A model generated the notes under the pieces. It worked only from the letters and a program-made list of their open reading frames with translations, ran no database searches and was not told the DNA's origin. A stretch of DNA of 64,000 bases from Aaosphaeria pasadenensis (lineage: Eukaryota; Ascomycota; Dothideomycetes; Pleosporales): contig JAKLMB010000045.1 in the NCBI GenBank assembly GCA_022813625.1, positions 124,001 through 188,000 of the forward strand, written 5' to 3'. Below, in pieces: positions 61,901-64,000 of this stretch (the stretch's first letter is position 1; each line of letters starts with the position of its first letter). The position numbers and the translations under genes were made by a program.

Positions 61901-64000
61901 CCTACCCTCACACAATTCCTCATTCGCAGGCTCGCCAGTTCCAACATGGAACAGAAGGTCATCGCAGGAAACGCTCTCGGAGAACTTATTCGAAAGGCTG
62001 GCGAGGGTGTCTTGGCTACCTTGCTTCCTACGTTGGAAGAAGGATTGCACACTACTGATACAGATGCTAAACAAGGTATCTGTATCGCTCTGCGAGAGCT
62101 CATTGCATCTGCTTCGCCGGAAGTGCTCGAGGACTACGAGAAGACTCTTATCCAGGTTGTGCGGACCGCACTTGTCGATCCAAACACTGAAGTGCGAGAA
62201 GCCGCCGCTGAAGCATTCGATGCTCTGCAACAAATCCTCGGCAAGAGAGCCGTTGACCAAGTCCTTCCGTATCTCCTCAATCTTCTTCGAGATGAGGATG
62301 AGGCTGAGAATGCTCTCTCCGCCCTCCTCACTCTACTCACAGACAATGCAAGGTCTAATATCATTCTTCCTAACCTCCTCCCCACACTCCTCAAATCGCC
62401 CATGTCTGCCTTCAATGCCCGCGCCATTGCTTCTTTGGCCGAGGTGGCTAGCTCCGCTATGACGAGAAGACTCCCAACGATCCTCAACACAATGATGGAC
62501 AACATCGTTACTTGCAAGGACCCTGACCTGAAGTCCGAGCTTGAGGCCGCATTCGACACGGTCATCCTCTCGGTTGACGAGTTTGATGGTCTGAACACCT
62601 TGATGAGCGTCATGAAGGCCCTCATCCAGCACGCCGATGAGCGGCGACGAGCAACAGCGGACACTCATTTGGCGAAGTGGTGTGCCGAAACCGATGTCGA
62701 CTATTCAAGATACTATCCCGATCTCATCCGCGCCCTCCTTATCGCTTTCGACGACGTCGACAAAGACGTTGTCAAGGCAGCTTGGAGTGCGCTCAGTGCG
62801 CTCACCAAGCGTTTGCGGAAGGAGGAGATGGAATCACTCGTCATCTCCACAAGGCAATCTCTCCTTCAAGTCGGTGTGGCAGGCTCGAACCTGGCTGGTT
62901 TCTCGTTGCCGAAGGGTATCAACGCTATTCTCCCAATCTTCCTGCAGGGTCTCATGAACGGTACTGTCGATCAAAGAACGCAAGCTGCGTTGGCAATCTC
63001 CGACATCGTCGACCGTACGAGCGACAAGTCACTCCAACCCTTCGTGGTCCAGATCACCGGTCCGCTCATTCGTGTGGTATCAGAGCGTTCGGTTGATGTC
63101 AAGGCTGCCATTCTTCTGACATTGAACAACCTCCTTCAGAAGATTCCCACTTTCCTCAAGCCCTTCTTACCCCAGCTCCAGCGAACCTTTGCAAAGTCGC
63201 TTGCCGACACCTCGTCAGACGTACTGCGTGCCCGAGCTGCTAAGGCACTTGGTACATTGATCTTGATGACGCCCAGAGTCGACCCTCTCATCTCTGAATT
63301 GGTGGCGGGTGCGAAGACCAGCGATCAGGCCGTCAAGACCGCAATGTTCAAGGCCCTATTCGAAGTCGTCAGCAAGGCTGGAAAGAACATGAACGAGGCT
63401 AGCAGGAACTCCATCCTGGCACTCATCGATACCGACACCGAAGAAGCCGATGGTAAGTCTTCTATCACCCCTTCCTACACTTCACGAGTAACACTAACCC
63501 CCTCGACAGATTCAATCGCGATCACCAACGCCCGCCTCCTCGGAGCCCTCATCGGCAACCTACCCACCGACCTCTCAACCCCCCTAATCAAAACCCGCAT
63601 CCTCACAACCCACTTCACCAAGTCCTCGATCCTCGCCCTCAACGCCGTCCTCCTCGACGCCCCCTCCGCCCTCGCCGACTCCTTCGCCGACGAAACCATC
63701 ACCGTAATCTGCTCCGGCATCGCCCACACCGACCCCTTCATCTCCGACAACTCGGTCCTCGCGGCAGGAAAATACCTCCTCTCGCCCACGACCTCCAAAG
63801 CCTTCGAGCACACGAAACCCATCTTCGAGTCCCTGGCCCCCGTCATCGAGCCCGGCCACCCAGTCGACACGCGGCGTCTCGCGCTCGTCGTCCTCCGCAC
63901 CGTGGCGCGCGCCCAGACGTCCTCGATACGCCCGCACATCCAGCTGCTCACGCCGCCCATCTTCTCGTGCGTCCGCGACCCCGTCATCCCCGTCAAGCTG
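55970..64000 (+). CDS. GCN1: translational activator GCN1 (partial, first about 2586 aa)
   Basis: Six exons seen: 55970-56099, 56171-58263, 58314-58992, 59041-59235, 59283-63452 and 63510 to the window edge. About 100 residues at the C-terminus lie beyond the window (family length about 2670). The whole protein is a HEAT-repeat solenoid; the 59283-63452 exon contains the eEF3-like part and the region that binds the RWD domain of Gcn2. GCN1 sits on collided ribosomes with Gcn20 and activates Gcn2, which phosphorylates eIF2alpha during amino-acid starvation. The 4.2 kb exon is fully open in the GCN1 frame. The longest plus-strand alternative frame (60882-62462) is a shadow of it. Codon use rises in C content towards the end of the window. 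Confidence 0.95.

Noticed and set aside
60882..62462. 526-codon open frame in the plus strand
   Set aside because: It lies inside the GCN1 exon 59283-63452 in another frame. Its product is Ser/Arg/Leu-rich with no domain, while the GCN1 frame gives continuous HEAT repeats.

Overview
The window is nuclear DNA of a filamentous ascomycete (Pezizomycotina), most likely a dothideomycete. The reasons are short introns of about 45-75 bp with GTRNGT donors and CTRAY-type branch sites, compact genes with pyrimidine-rich promoters, and a hybrid histidine kinase, Mo25/HymA, muniscin and cysteine-rich surface proteins typical of that group. The class is an inference from gene content. I see no bacterial, viral, transposon, tRNA, rRNA or CRISPR sequence. 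Exon coordinates were worked out by hand from splice motifs and reading-frame continuity; every internal exon junction listed keeps frame.

Layout. 1-6.5 kb: a TATA-box promoter, a roughly 0.9 kb leader and a 74-codon candidate gene, then about 4 kb with no convincing gene. 6.5-14 kb: a mitochondrial PPR-like protein (-) divergent from coatomer zeta (+), followed by the ribosome quality-control factor Rqc2/Tae2 (+). 14.8-18.6 kb: three adjacent genes for secreted or membrane cysteine-containing surface proteins (+, -, -). 19.6-23 kb: Mo25/HymA (-) and a CDK-activating-type kinase (-). 24-27.1 kb: the endocytic F-BAR/muniscin protein Syp1/FCHo (+). 27.1-30 kb: a long gene-free region with a recurring YTACGAGT motif, upstream of a 2044-residue PAS-containing hybrid histidine kinase (30.1-36.3 kb, +).

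38-44 kb: an apparent fusion of an ER FKBP with a STIMATE-type multi-pass membrane protein (+), a GNAT acetyltransferase (-) and a cytochrome b561 protein (+). 44.5-46.5 kb: a triose-phosphate/nucleotide-sugar-type transporter (-). 49-53.7 kb: a DHX29/Ucp12-like DExH helicase (-). 54.7-55.7 kb: a TLC-like membrane protein (+). 56-64 kb: GCN1 (+), cut off at the right edge.

Working together: Rqc2, the DHX29-like helicase and GCN1 all act on initiating or stalled ribosomes, although they are not an operon. Coatomer zeta, Syp1, the FKBP fusion and the transporter belong to the endomembrane system. Mo25, the CAK-like kinase and the histidine kinase are signalling genes. The most notable observations are three well-supported GC-AG introns in 64 kb, the FKBP-STIMATE fusion, a degenerate second receiver in the histidine kinase, and a two-codon upstream ORF that overlaps the kinase start codon.
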